From Panulirus ornatus (lineage: Eukaryota > Arthropoda > Malacostraca > Decapoda > Palinuridae): DNA of 64,000 nt. Of the stretch, positions 44,250 to 61,560 are shown in pieces. Within the stretch, counting starts at the first letter, position 1, and every line of letters begins with the position of its first letter. The position numbers and the translations under genes were made by a program. Under the pieces are notes generated by a model. It was given only the letters and a program-made list of their open reading frames with translations. It ran no database searches and was not told the DNA's origin. The DNA lies in contig NC_092248.1 of NCBI RefSeq assembly GCF_036320965.1, forward strand, positions 21,452,919 through 21,516,918. The letters run 5' to 3'.

Positions 44250-48573
<4,324 letters not shown>

Positions 48574-48611
48574 AAAAAAAAAATATATATATATATATAT
48601 ATACATATATC

Positions 48612-48814
<203 letters not shown>

Positions 48815-48815
48815 T

Positions 48816-49053
48816 ATCCCTTGGGATGGGGGAGAAAGAATACTTCCCACGTATTCCCTGCGTGTCGTAGAAGGCGGCTAAAAGGGAAGGGAACGGTGGG
48901 CTGGAAATCTTCCCCTCTCATTTTTTTTTTTCTTAATCTTCCAAAGGAAGGAACAGAGAAGGGGCCGGGTGAGGATGTTTCCTCAGAGGTCCAGTCCTCT
49001 GTTCTTAACGCTACCTCGCTGAGGCGGGAAATGGCGAATAGTATGAAAGAAAA

Positions 49054-49055
<2 letters not shown>
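48816..49055 (+). mobile_element. SINE-like element (duplicate of 24,106-24,345)
   Basis: Identical to copy 1; (AT)n at 48,584-48,815 and 49,056-49,133. Confidence 0.75.
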
Positions 49056-50295
<1,240 letters not shown>

Positions 50296-53132
50296 GGTGA
50301 TTGGGAATACCTGGTTTAAAAAGCGAGATATACATAAGTATACGTATGTAAGTAGGAGACATGGCCAGAGAGCGTTATTGGATTACGTGTTAATTGGCAG
50401 GCGCACGAAAGAGAGACTTTTGGATGTTAATGCGCTGAGAGGTGCAACTGGAGGGATGTCTGATCATTATCTTGTGGAGGCTAAGGTGAAGATTTGTATG
50501 GGTTTTCAGAAAAGAAGAGTGAATGTTGGGGTGAAGAGGGTGGTGAGAGTAAGTGAGCTTGGGAAGCAGACTTGTGTGAAGAAGTACCAGGAGAGACTGA
50601 GCACAGAATGGAAAAAGGTGAGAACAATGGAAGTAAGGGGAGTGGGGGAGGAATGGGATGTATTTAGGGAATCAGTGATGGAGTGCGCAAAAGATGCTTG
50701 TGGCATGAGAAGAGTGGGAGGTGGGTTGATTAGAAAGGGTAGTGAGTGGTGGGATGAAGAAGTAAGAGTATTAGTGAAAGAGAAGAGAGAGGCATTTGGA
50801 CGATTTTTGCAGGGAAAAAATGCAATTGAGTGGGAGATGTATAAAAGAAAGAGACAGGAGGTCAAGAGAAAGGTGCAAGAGGTGAAAAAGAGGGCAAATG
50901 AGAGTTGGGGTGAGAGAGTATCATTAAGTTTTAGGGAGAATAAAAAGATGTTCTGGAAGGAGGTAAATAAAGCGCGTAAGACAAGGGAGCAAATGGGAAC
51001 TTCAGTGAAGGGCGCTAATGGGGAGGTGATAACAAGTAGTGGTGATGTGAGAAGGAGATGGAGTGAGTATTTTGAAGGTTTGTTGAATTTGTTTGATGAT
51101 AGAGTGGCAGATATATGGTGTTTTGGTCGAGGTGGTGTACAAAGTGAGAGGGTTAGGGAAAATGATTTGGTAAATAGAGAAGAGGTAGTAAAATCTTTGC
51201 GGGAGATGAAAGCCGGCAAGGCAGCAGGTTTGGATGGTATTGCAGTGGAATCTTTTTAAAAAGGGGGTGACTGTATTGTTGACTGGTTGGTAAGGTTATT
51301 TAATGTATGTATGACTCATGGTGAGGTGCCTGAGGATTGGCGGAATGCGTGCATAGTGCCATTGTACAAAGGCAAAGGGGATAAGAGTGAGTGCTCAAAT
51401 TACAGAGGTATAAGTTTGCTGAGTATTCCTGGTAAATTATATGGGAGGGTATTGATTGAGAGGGTGAAGGCATGTACAGAGCATCAGCTTGGGGAAGAGC
51501 AGTGTGGTTTCAGAAGTGGTAGAGGATGTGTGGATCAGGTGTTTGCTTTGAAGAATGTATGTGAGAAATACTTAGAAAAGCAAATGGATTTGTATGTAGC
51601 ATTTATGGATCTGGAGAAGGCATATGATAGAGTTGATAGAGATGCTCTGTGGAAGGTACTATGAATATATGATGTGGGAGGCAAGTTGTTAGAAGCAGTG
51701 AAAAGTTTTTATCGAGGATGTAAGGCATGTGTACGAGTGGGAAGAGAGGAAAGTGATTGGTTCTCAGTGAATGTAGGTTTGCGGCAGGGATGTGTGATGT
51801 CTCTATGGTTGTTTAATTTGTTTATGGATGGGGTTGTTAGGGAGGTGAATGCAAGAGTTTTGGAAAGAGGGGCAAGTATGAAATCTGTTGTGGATGAGAG
51901 AGCTTGGGAAGTGAGTCAGATGTTGTTCGCTGATGATACAGCGCTGATGGCTGATTCATGTGAGAAACTGCAGAAGCTGGTGACTGAGTTTGGTAAAGTG
52001 TGTGAAAGAAGAAAGTTAAGAGTAAATGTGAATAAGAGCAAGGTAATTAGGTACAGTAGGGTTGAGGGTTAAGTCAATTGGGAGGTAAGTTTGAATGGAG
52101 CAAAACTGGAGGAAGTAAAGTGTTTTAGATATCTGGGAGTGGATCTGGCAGCGGATGGAACCATGGAAGCGGAAGTGATTCATAGGGTGGGGGAGGGGGC
52201 GAAAATCCTGGGAGCCTTGAAGAATGTGTGGAAGTCGACAACATTATCTCGGAAAGCAAAAATGGGTATGTTTGAAGGAATAGTGGTTCCAACAATGTTA
52301 TATGGTTGCGAGGCGTGGGCTATGGATAGAGTTGTGCGCAGGAGGATGGATATGCTGGAAATGAGATGTTTGAGGACAATGTGTGGTGTGAGGTGGTTTG
52401 ATCGAGTAAGTAATGTAAGGGCAAGAGAGATGTGTGGAAATAAAAAGAGCGTGGTTGAGAGAGCAGAGGAGGGTGTTTTGAAATGGTTTGGGCACATGGA
52501 GAGAATGAGTGAGGAAAGATTGACCAAGAGGATATATGTGTTTGAGGTGGAGGGAACGAGGAGAAGTGGGAGACCAAATTGGAGGTGGAAAGATGGAGTG
52601 AAAAAGATTTTGAGTGATCGGGCCTGAACATGCAGGAGGGTGAAAGGCGGGCAAGGAATAGAGTGAATTGGATCGATGTGGTATACCGGGGTTGACGTGC
52701 TGTCAGTGGATTGAATCAGGGCATGTGAAGCGTCTGGGGTAAACCATGGAAAGTTGTGTGGGGCCTGGATTTGGAAAGGGAGCTGTGGTTTCGGGCATTA
52801 TTGCATGACAGCTAGAGACTGAGTGTGAACGAATGGGGCCTTTGTTGTCTTTTCCTAGCGCTACCTCGCACACATGAGGGGAGAGGGGGATGGTATTCCA
52901 TGTGTGGCGAGGTGGCGATGGGAATGAATAAAGGCAGACATTGTGAATTGTGTGCATGGGTATATATGTATGTGTCTGTTTGTGTATATATATGTGTACA
53001 TTGAGATGTATAGGTATGCATATTTGCGTGTGTGGACGTGTATGTATATACATGTGTATGGGGGTGGGTTGGGCCAATTCTTTCGTCTGTTTCCTTGCGC
53101 TACCTCGCAAACGCGGGAGACAGCGACAAAGC

Positions 53133-53134
<2 letters not shown>
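50296..53134 (+). mobile_element. RTE-like LINE, EN through long 3' UTR, clean full continuation
   Basis: Starts in EN at GTGATTGGGAATACC and runs without interruption through RT to the long-form 3' UTR (52,690-53,134). Coding frame: 50,294-51,257 (stop TAA); 51,287-51,662 with [15 protein letters not shown] and [16 protein letters not shown], ended by TGA; 51,674-52,070 with [18 protein letters not shown] and MLFADDTALMAD, ended by TAA where others have CAA; 52,091-52,625 to the C-terminus, then a one-base loss (GATCGGGCCTG). At least four lesions make it inactive. The long 3' UTR has both GCTACCTCGC motifs, at about 52,860 and 53,100. Confidence 0.94.
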
Positions 53135-53202
<68 letters not shown>

Positions 53203-53203
53203 T
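53135..53203. repeat. (AT)n microsatellite
   Basis: About 32 AT dinucleotides between the 3' ends of converging LINE copies. Confidence 0.97.
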
Positions 53204-54408
53204 GCTTTGTTGCTGTCTCCCGCGTTTGCGAGGTAGCGCAAGGAAACAGACGAAAGAAATGGCCCAACCCACCCCCATACACTTGTATATACATACGTCC
53301 ACACACGCAAATATACATACCTACACAGCTTTCCATGGTTTACCCTAGACGCTTCACGTGCAATGATTCAATCCACTGACAGCACGTCAACCCCGGTATA
53401 CCACATCGATCCAATTCACTCTATTCCTTGCCCTCCTTTCATCCTCCTGCATGTTCAGGCCCCGACCACACAAAATCTTTTTCACTCCATCTTTCCACCT
53501 CCAATTTGGTCTCCCACTTCTCCTCGTTCCCTCCACCTCCGACACATATATCATGGTCAATCTTTCCTCACTCATTCTCTCCATGTGCCCAAACCATTTC
53601 AAAACACCCTCTTCTGCTCTCTCAACCACGCTCTTTTTATTTCCACACATCTCTCTTACCCTTACGTTACTTACTCGATCAAACCACCTCACACCACACA
53701 TTGTCCTCAAACATCTCATTTCCAGCACATCCATCCTCCTGCCCACAACTCTATCCATAGCCCACGCCTCGCAACCATACAACATTGTTGGAACCACTAT
53801 TCCTTCAAACATACCCATTTTTGCTTTCTGAGATAATGTTCTCGACTTCCACACATTCTTCAAGGCTCCCAGGATTTTCGCCCCCTCCCCCACCCTATGA
53901 TCCACTTCGGCTTCCATGGTTCCATCCGCTGCCAGATCCACTCCCAGATATCTAAAACACTTTACTTCCTCCAGTTTTTCTCCATTCAAACTTACCTCCC
54001 AGTTGACTTGACCTTCAACCCTACTGTACCTAATTACCTTGCTCTTATTCACATTTACTCTTAACTTTCTTCTTTCACACACTTTACCAAACTCAGTCAC
54101 CAGCTTCTGTAGTTTCTCACATGAATCAGCCACCAGCGCTGTATCATCAGCGAACAACAACTGACTCACTTCCCAAGCTCTCTCATCCCCAATAGACTTC
54201 ATACTTGCCCCTCTTTCCAAAACTCTTGCATTCACCTCCCTAACAACCCCATCCATAAACAAATAAACAACCATGGAGACATCACACACCCCTGCCGCAA
54301 ACCTACATTCACTGAGAACCAATCACTTTCCTCTCTTCCTACACGTACACATGCCTTACATCCTCGATAAAATCTTTTCACTGCTTCTAACAACTTGCCT
54401 CCCACACC

Positions 54409-54412
<4 letters not shown>
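53204..54412 (-). mobile_element. RTE-like LINE, RT C-terminal half, short 3' UTR
   Basis: The minus-strand frame 53,387-54,322 is open over 311 codons: [77 protein letters not shown] and [18 protein letters not shown]. Lesions: loss of one codon in the C-terminus (LTMIYV for LTKRIYV), and a one-base loss at about 54,263 (AAACAAATAAACAACC) that shifts the upstream RT frame (to 54,412). The 5' end is truncated in the [12 protein letters not shown] region just before (AT)n. Confidence 0.93.

Positions 54413-54487
<75 letters not shown>
54413..54487. repeat. (AT)n microsatellite
   Basis: About 36 AT dinucleotides. Confidence 0.98.
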
Positions 54488-54488
<1 letters not shown>

Positions 54489-55260
54489 TTTGGAAAGCAT
54501 TTGTTGTGGTGGTAAGCAGAAACAGTGTTTTACGTGTAAAGATGGAATTATGAGACACAAGACTGAGATAGTGAACAGGAATAAGAGTCAATGCACAACA
54601 GAGACAGAATGAGGGAAAACACAGAGTTATGACGAACTATACAGTAATGAAGAAGACAAAGAATGAGACAGTAAATAACAATGAGAAGGTGAAGGAATGA
54701 GATGGCGAAGAGAAATGAAAGGGAGCGTATATCACTGACACACAATTGAAGGAATGAGATGGAAAGAAGGCATGAGATACGGCGTACAACGATGAGAGAC
54801 ACTGAAGCAATGAGACAGTACAGTAATGAAAATCGGTACATAAATGTAAGATAGATTAAAGTAATATTAGACAGCGCACAGGAATGAGAGATGATGTTTG
54901 AGGAGAACGTGCTGGAAGGAGAAACACCAGACAGAAATGAGAAATAGCTTTCCGGGATGAGAGATGGCTTAGCTGAGGGCTTTCAGGAATGAGACAACGC
55001 TCAGGAATGAGAGATAACGAACGGTATTGACAGCTTTCAGGAACGAGACGTTGCACAGAATCTACTGAGCGTTCCTCAAACCAGTGAAACAGATGGCCCA
55101 AACGAGAGACAACAAAGAGGATTCAGACACAACCCCCAGAAATGAGTCTTCACATTGTGAAGTAGTGTGAGAGTAAGATACAGTAAGCAGGAACGAGAGA
55201 TATCTAGCGAGAATTAGAAAGACAGCTCTTACGAACTAAGGGGAAAACTGACTCTGCGCG
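54488..55260. repeat. Low-copy block with degenerate GAATGAGA repeats
   Basis: The word GAATGAGA(T/C/G) recurs irregularly (for example 54,663, 54,695, 54,885, 54,989 and 55,002) with 25-40 bp spacing, which suggests an eroded tandem array. The first 65 bp are shared with 18,604-18,662. No gene recognised. A noisy version is at 29,940-30,720. Confidence 0.55.
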
Positions 55261-55352
55261 TGGAGAGATAAGGAGAGACAGAAGAACCTGCCTACGACAG
55301 GAGCATCTGAGGGAGACATGCAGGGAGAGATAATACGGTAGGGTGCGTGTGC

Positions 55353-55365
<13 letters not shown>
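55261..55365. other. Low-copy spacer with (GT)n end
   Basis: Nothing recognised; ends in about eight GT dinucleotides before (GA)n. Confidence 0.5.

Positions 55366-55438
<73 letters not shown>
55366..55438. repeat. (GA)n microsatellite
   Basis: About 36 GA dinucleotides; a (CTAT)5 tract follows at 55,466-55,489. Confidence 0.97.
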
Positions 55439-55440
<2 letters not shown>

Positions 55441-55489
55441 ATAGTTGGTTGGTTGGGCATAAAGTCTATCTATCTATCTATCTATCGAC

Positions 55490-55892
55490 TGCCGGTCTCA
55501 TTATGGGCGTCATCGTCAAGCTACACCCACCATCCTCTTAACTGTTGAGGATCTCATAAGAACAATATCTTAAGTGTTGAGGATCTCATAAGACCAATAT
55601 CTTAGCTCGCTCTTTCCTTCTCTTCTTAACGTTTTGATGCACCTTGTCCAGCACAATTTTTCTTTCTGTGTATTTTCCATAACGTTATATTTTCTACGAA
55701 ACCTCTTGCCTCGAGACGTAAGATAAGACAAGCCAGCGTCATCTGTGAGCAAAATACCTCATCATGACATCCATATAAGTCTTGAGCAAAACAAAGGTTT
55801 TTCCCATTTTATGTTAAGCCCGTAGTTCTTATTTATTTTCTGGCACAGTTTATTCAGAAACATAAACCAAGGATCATATTACTGTCAGATAT
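55490..55892. other. Low-copy DNA with a short tandem
   Basis: GTTGAGGATCTCATAAGA followed by CAATATCTTA occurs twice (55,543 and 55,577), about 34 bp apart. No gene recognised. Confidence 0.55.
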
Positions 55893-55973
<81 letters not shown>

Positions 55974-55975
55974 TT
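55893..55975. repeat. (AT)n microsatellite with poly(T) end
   Basis: AT dinucleotides, then about 12 T residues adjoining a minus-strand LINE 3' end. Confidence 0.97.
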
Positions 55976-57788
55976 TTTTTTTTTATTATACTTTGTCGCT
56001 GTCTCCCGCGTTTGCGAGGTAGCGCAAGGAAACAGACAAAAGAAATGGCCCAACCCACCCCCATACACATGTATATACATACGTCCACACACGCAAATAT
56101 ACATACCTACACAGCTTTCCATGGTTTACCCCAGACGCTTCACATGCCCTGATTCAATCCACTGACAGCACGTCAACCCCGGTATACCACATCGATCCAG
56201 TTCACTCTATTCCTTGCCCTCCTTTCACCCTCCTGCATGTTCAGGCCCCGATCACACAAAATCTTTTTCACTCCATCTTTCCACCTCCACTTTGGCCTCC
56301 CACTTCTCGTTCACTCCACCTCCGACACATATATCCTCTTGGTCAATCTTTCCTCACTCATTCTCTCCATGTGCCCAAACCATTTCAAAACACCCTCTTC
56401 TGCTCTCTCCACCACGCTCTTTTTATTTCCACACATCTCTCTTACCCTTACGTTACTTACTCGATCAAACCACCTCACACTATACATTGTCCTCAAACAC
56501 CTCATTTCCAGCACATCCATCCTCCTGCGCACAGCTCTATCCATAGCCCACGCCTTGCAACCATACAACATTGTTGAAACCACTATTCCTTCAAACATAC
56601 CCATTTTTGCTTTCCGAGATAATGCTCTCGACTTCCACACATTCTTCAAGGCTCCCAGGATTTTCGCCCCCTCCCCCACCCTATGATCCACTTCCGCTTC
56701 CATGGTTCCATCCGCTGCCAGATCCACTCCCAGATATCTAAAACACTTTACTTCCTCCAGTTTTTCCCCAATTGACTTGACCCTCAACCCTACTGTACCT
56801 AATTACCTTGCTCTTATTCACATTTACTCTTATCTTTCTTCTTTCACACACTTTACCAAACTCAGTCACCAGCTTCTGCAGTTTCTCACATGAATCAGCC
56901 ACCAGCGCTGTATCATCAGCGAACAACAACTGACTCACTTCCCAAGCTCTCTCATCCCCAACAGACTTCATACTTGCCCCTCTTTCCAAAACTCTTGCAT
57001 TCACCGCCCTAACAACCCCATCCATAAACAAATTAAACAACCATGGAGACATCACACACCCCTGCCGCAAACCTACATTCACTGAGAACCAATCACTTTC
57101 CTCTCTTCCTACACGTACACATGCCTTACATCCTCGATAAAAACTTTTCACTGCTTCTAACAACTTGCCTCCCAAACCATATATTCTTAATAACTTCCAC
57201 AGAGCATCTCTATCAACTCTATCATATGCCTTCTCCAGATCCATAAATGCTACATACAAATCCATTTGCTTTTCTAAGTATTTCTCACATACATTCTTCA
57301 AAGCAAACACCTGATCCACACATCCTCTACCACTTCTGAAACCACACTGCTCTTCCCCAATCTGATGCTCTGTACATGCCTTCACCCTCTCAATCAATAC
57401 CCTCCCATATAATTTGCCAGGAATACTCAACAAACTTATACCTCTGTAATTTGAGCACTCACTCTTATCCCCTTTGCCTTTGTACAATGGCACTATGCAC
57501 GCATTCCGCCAATCCTCAGGCACCTCACCATGAGTCATACATATAAAATAACCCTACCAACCAGTCAACAATACAGTCACCCCCTTTTTTAATAAATTCC
57601 ACTGCAATAACATCCAAACCTGCTGCCTTGCCGGCTTTCATCTTCCGCAAAGCTTTTACTACCTCTTCTCTGTTTACCAAATCATTTTCCCTAACCCTCT
57701 CACTTTGCACACCACCTAGACCAAAACACCCTATATCTGCCACTCTATCATCAAACACATTCAACAAACCTTCAAAATACTCACTCCA
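55976..57788 (-). mobile_element. RTE-like LINE, from EN-RT linker to short 3' UTR
   Basis: Minus strand: short 3' UTR 55,990-56,180, C-terminal frame to 56,787, RT frame 56,738-57,538 (266 codons with [49 protein letters not shown] and LLFADDTALVAD), and an upstream frame 57,525-57,767 (GGVQSERVRENDLVNREEVV, AGKAAGLDVIAVE). Frames are offset by indels near 56,768 (loss of GTTTGAATGGA-type sequence after GGGG) and near 57,540. The RT catalytic motifs are intact. The 5' end is truncated in the linker at about 57,788, where it meets the start of a plus-strand derivative. Confidence 0.93.
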
Positions 57789-57795
57789 TATATAT

Positions 57796-57975
57796 ATCCC
57801 TGGGGATAAGGGAGAAAGAATATTTCCCTCGCATTCCTCACGTGTCGTACTAGGCGACTAAAGAGGACGGGAGCGGGGGGCTGGAAACCCTCCCCTCCTT
57901 GTATTTTAACTTTCTAAAAGGGGAAACAGAAGAAGGAGTCACGCAGAGAGTGCTCATCCTGCTCGAAGGCTCAGA
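57796..57975 (+). promoter_or_regulatory. LINE 5' leader, probable internal promoter region
   Basis: This G-rich leader lies between the element start and the EN reading frame. Non-LTR elements need a promoter inside their 5' end to transcribe full-length RNA, so promoter activity is inferred from family biology; no specific factor site is recognised. The SINE-like elements share this region, which would give them the same start of transcription. Confidence 0.4.
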
Positions 57976-58806
57976 TTGAGGTGTCTAAATGTGTGTGGAT
58001 GTAACCAAGATGAGAAAAAAGGAGAGATAGGTAGTATGTTTGAGGAAAGGAACCTGGATGTTTTGGCTCTGACTGAAACGAAGCTCAAGGATAAAGGGGA
58101 AGAGTGGTTTGGGAATGCCTTGGGAATAAAGTCAGGGGTTAGTGAGAGGACAAGAGCAAGGGAAGGAGTAGCACTACTCCTGAAACAGGAGTGGTGGGAG
58201 TATGTGATAGAGTGTAAGAAAGTAAACTCTAGATTGATATGGGTAAAACTGAAAGTGGATGGCGAGAGATGGGTGATTATTGGTGCATATGCACCTGGGC
58301 ATGAGAAGAAAGATCATGAGAGGCAAGTGTTTTAGTAGCAGCTGAGTGAGTGTGTTAGTAGTTTTGATGCACGAGACCGGGTTATAGTGATGGGTGATTT
58401 GAATGCGAAGGTGAGTAATGTGGCAGTTGAGGGAATAACTAGTGTACATGGGGTGTTCAGTGTTGTAATTGGAAATGGTGAAGAGCTTGTAGATTTATGT
58501 GCTGAAAAAGGACTGGTGATTGGAAATACCTGGTTTAAAAAGGGAGATATACATAAGTATACGAATGTAAGTAGGAGATATGGCCAGAGAGCGTTACTGG
58601 ATTATGTGTTAATTGATAGGCGAGAGAAAGAGAGACTTTTGGATGTTAATGTGCTGAGAGGTGCAACAGGAGGGATGTCTGATCATTATCTTGTGGAGGC
58701 GAAGGTGAAGATTTGTAGAGGTTTTCAGAAAAGAAGAGAGAATGTTTGGGTGAAAAGAGTGGTGAGAGTAAGTGAGCTTGGGAGGGAGACTTGCGTGAGG
58801 AAGTAA
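57976..58806 (+). pseudogene. LINE APE-type endonuclease with N-terminus, stop codons
   Basis: Supplies the N-terminal part missing from other copies. Counting from the TTG codon at 57,976, LNVCGCN (residues 4-10, catalytic Asn), LDVLALTETKL (27-37, catalytic Glu at 34) and VIIGAYAPG (about 94-102) are visible, followed by TAG at 58,333. The frame resumes with MGDLNAKV (58,388 on), [11 protein letters not shown], and [11 protein letters not shown] near 58,675, then TAA at 58,804. No ATG fits the start well; the natural start may be further upstream or non-ATG. The frame past 58,806 carries linker sequence only. Confidence 0.85.
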
Positions 58807-59537
58807 CAGGAGAGAATGAGTACAGAATGGAAAAAGGTGACAACAAAGGACGTAAGTGGGGGAGGTATGGAATGGATTTAGGGAAGCAGTGATGGCTTGC
58901 GCGAAAGATGCTTGCGGCATGAGAAGCGTGGGAGGTGGGTTGATTAGAAAGGGTAGTGAATGGTGGGATGAAGAAGTAAGATTATTAGTGAAAGAGAAGA
59001 GAGAGGCATTTGGACGATTTTTGCAGGGAAATAATGCAAATGAGTGAGAGATGTATAAAAGAAAGAGACAGGAGGTCAAGAGAAATGTGCAAGAGGTGAC
59101 ATGCTGTCAATGGATTGAACCAGGGCATGTGAAGCGTCTGGGGTAAACCATGGAAAGTTCTGTGAGGCCTGGATGTGAAAAGGGAGCCGTGGTTTCGTTG
59201 CATTATTATATGACAATTAGAGACTGAGTGTGAACGAATGTGGCCTTTATTGTCTTTTCCTAACGCTACCTCGCGCGCATGCGGGGGGAGGGGGTTGTTA
59301 TTTCATGTGTGGCGAGGTGGCGATGGGATTGAATAAAGGCAGACAGTATGAATTATGTACATGTATATATATGTATGTGTCTGTGTGTGTATATATATGT
59401 ATACGTTGAGATCTATAGGTATGTATATTTGCGTGTGTGGACGTGTATGTACATACATATGCATATGGGTGGGTTGGGCCATTCTTTTGTCTGTTTCCTT
59501 GCGCTACTTCGCTAACGCGGGAGACAGCGACAAAGCA

Positions 59538-59543
59538 AAATAA

Positions 59544-59640
<97 letters not shown>
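59538..59640. repeat. (AT)n microsatellite
   Basis: AT dinucleotides with one TTTA interruption, directly after the LINE 3' end. Confidence 0.98.
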
Positions 59641-59779
59641 GAACGTAATAAAATGTTCAATTATTCTTTAAGAGTCACCTTTCTCTTCTACACCTACAAA
59701 ATGAGGAAAATCCTCGGTTGTCATCTAATATTTTTGTTAGTGTTGTCCGATGGTGGAAAAGTTTTTGCCCTCGTATATA
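59641..59779. other. Low-copy spacer
   Basis: Nothing recognised. Confidence 0.5.
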
Positions 59780-60490
59780 TGAAAACAGTGAGCCCTGGTC
59801 CCCCAGCTATAATACCTACGCCGAGCACTTGTCCCTAACCTATAATGCTAACACCAAACACTGGTCCTCCGCTATACTGTCAACGCTGACCATTAATTCC
59901 AAGATATAATTGCAGCACTGAGCCCTGCATCTGTTATAATGCCCGATATAGTGCCAACACTGAGCCCTGCGCCTGTTATAATGCCAGATGTAGAGCCAAT
60001 ACTGAGCCCTGCGCCTGTTATAATGCCAGATGTAGAGCCAATACTGAGCCCTGCGCCTGTTATAATGCCAGATATAGTGCCAACACTGAACCCTGCACCT
60101 GTTATAATGCCAGATGTATTGCCAACACTGAGCCCCGCACCTGTTATAATGCCTGATATAGTGCCAACACTGAGCCCTGCACCTGTTGTAATGCCTGATA
60201 TAGTGCCAACACTGAGCCCCGCGCCTGTTATAATGCCCGATATAGTGCCAACACTGAGCCCTGCACCTGTTATGATGCCAGATATAGTGCCAACACTGAT
60301 CCTGGCCCCTCAGGTATAGTGCCAATACTGAGCACTTGTTTTTTATCTATAGTGCCATCACTGTACATTGATTCCTCAGCTAAAGTGCCAACATTAAGCC
60401 TTATATCCCCATCTTAAGTGCTAACATTAACAGATAACCCAAGCAGATCACAGCGCCGACACAACATACGACATAGTGCCATGCAAAAGG
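59780..60490. repeat. 42-bp minisatellite, about 9 good copies with eroded edges
   Basis: The core unit contains GCCAACACTGAGCCCTGC, then CCTGTTATAATGCC(A/C)GAT; the 42-bp period is regular at 59,942-60,319. Flanks on both sides carry decayed versions (GAGCACTTG, TATAATGCTAACACC). As 42 is a multiple of three, a plus frame reads repeated PDIVPTLSPAPVIM, and a minus frame reads Cys/Trp/Tyr-rich units. I see no evidence of a real protein. Confidence 0.92.
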
Positions 60491-60910
60491 CCTTATTACC
60501 TCCATATAGAGCCACACCCACTCCCTGATGGAGGAAACAAAAGCCGGAACTTTTCATTCGTCGAAGTGGTAGTCGAAGTGGCAGGTAGGTCTCCTCTGGC
60601 CTGGCCTAGTATGCATGCGGTGAGGTTTAAGGAAGTGGGCGCCCTACGAGTGTAGAACTCTTCTCCCCGTACTGTACAAACAGGTAATTACTAAGAGGTA
60701 ATTGCAGAGTTCGCGGGCGCCCTGAGGTAAACTGGCTCGCCACAGATTTCTCAAATATTCCTCGGTACATCTCGTCACCACAACCTCAAATACCACAACA
60801 CCGTCATCACAAGCTTTCCCCCCCCCCCGAGCCATACGCGTCACTGCATATGATTATCAGTTGCATCTGTTTTAAGCTGGAAGATGTCAAGCTGTGAAGC
60901 ATTAGCCACT

Positions 60911-60917
<7 letters not shown>
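60491..60917. other. Low-copy DNA, no gene recognised
   Basis: No recognised domain or repeat; contains a C-run at 60,820. Confidence 0.5.

Positions 60918-60980
<63 letters not shown>
60917..60980. repeat. (GA)n microsatellite
   Basis: About 31 GA dinucleotides. Confidence 0.97.
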
Positions 60981-61082
60981 ACAAATATGAGACCATACGT
61001 ACATCAAGCAGTGCTGCATCATTCACTGTCTGGCAGTGACGACCACAACCACGTGAGGCTGGGGCCATCAGGAAGCCAGCTG

Positions 61083-61084
<2 letters not shown>

Positions 61085-61142
<58 letters not shown>
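61085..61142. repeat. (GT)n microsatellite
   Basis: About 29 GT dinucleotides. Confidence 0.97.
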
Positions 61143-61144
<2 letters not shown>

Positions 61145-61505
61145 ACCCAGGCTAGCCATGTGTGGGCGTCTGGGAGTGGCCTGAAGGGTAAGGCTGATGG
61201 GAAAGTCCTAGACTAAAACTCAGGACAGGTGGTGGCGCGGGTGAGGGTGAGAGTAGAGACAGAAGAGTCGAGAACACTGTGTGAGGTGAAGGTAAATCAT
61301 GAGCGTGACCCGGTATGAAGAGGGAGGAAGGGGTAAAGGTCGTTCACAATGGGTCAGGAGGAGATGCAGGATGAGGCGAGATGACGATGACAGAGATATG
61401 AGGATGTCAGCTTTAGTATTCGGTAACGACTAGAGGAATCAAATTTTCCTTATCCAGTCATCGTAAAAGACTCCTTTTATTCTAACCGCATATGTAATAC
61501 CAGTG

Positions 61506-61506
<1 letters not shown>
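61143..61506. other. Low-copy DNA, no gene recognised
   Basis: G-rich with GAGG/GTGAGGG clusters; nothing recognised. Confidence 0.5.

Positions 61507-61558
<52 letters not shown>
61507..61558. repeat. (CA)n microsatellite
   Basis: About 26 CA dinucleotides. Confidence 0.97.

Positions 61559-61560
<2 letters not shown>

Larger units (their letters stand above)
57796..59537 (+). mobile_element. LINE deletion derivative: 5' leader, endonuclease and 3' UTR, RT absent
   Basis: The only clean copy with the LINE 5' leader. It begins TCCCTGGGGATAAGGGAGAA (57,796) and has a leader to about 57,975, an EN region (57,976-59,096), and then jumps from GTGCAAGAGGTGA directly to CATGCTGTCAATGGATTGAA of the 3' UTR (junction about 59,098). 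The entire RT and C-terminus are missing. The 3' UTR is the long form with GCTACCTCGC motifs at about 59,265 and 59,502, ending GGGAGACAGCGACAAAGC. It is about 1.74 kb long. The GTGA/TTGA match at the join suggests a microhomology deletion. Confidence 0.88.
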
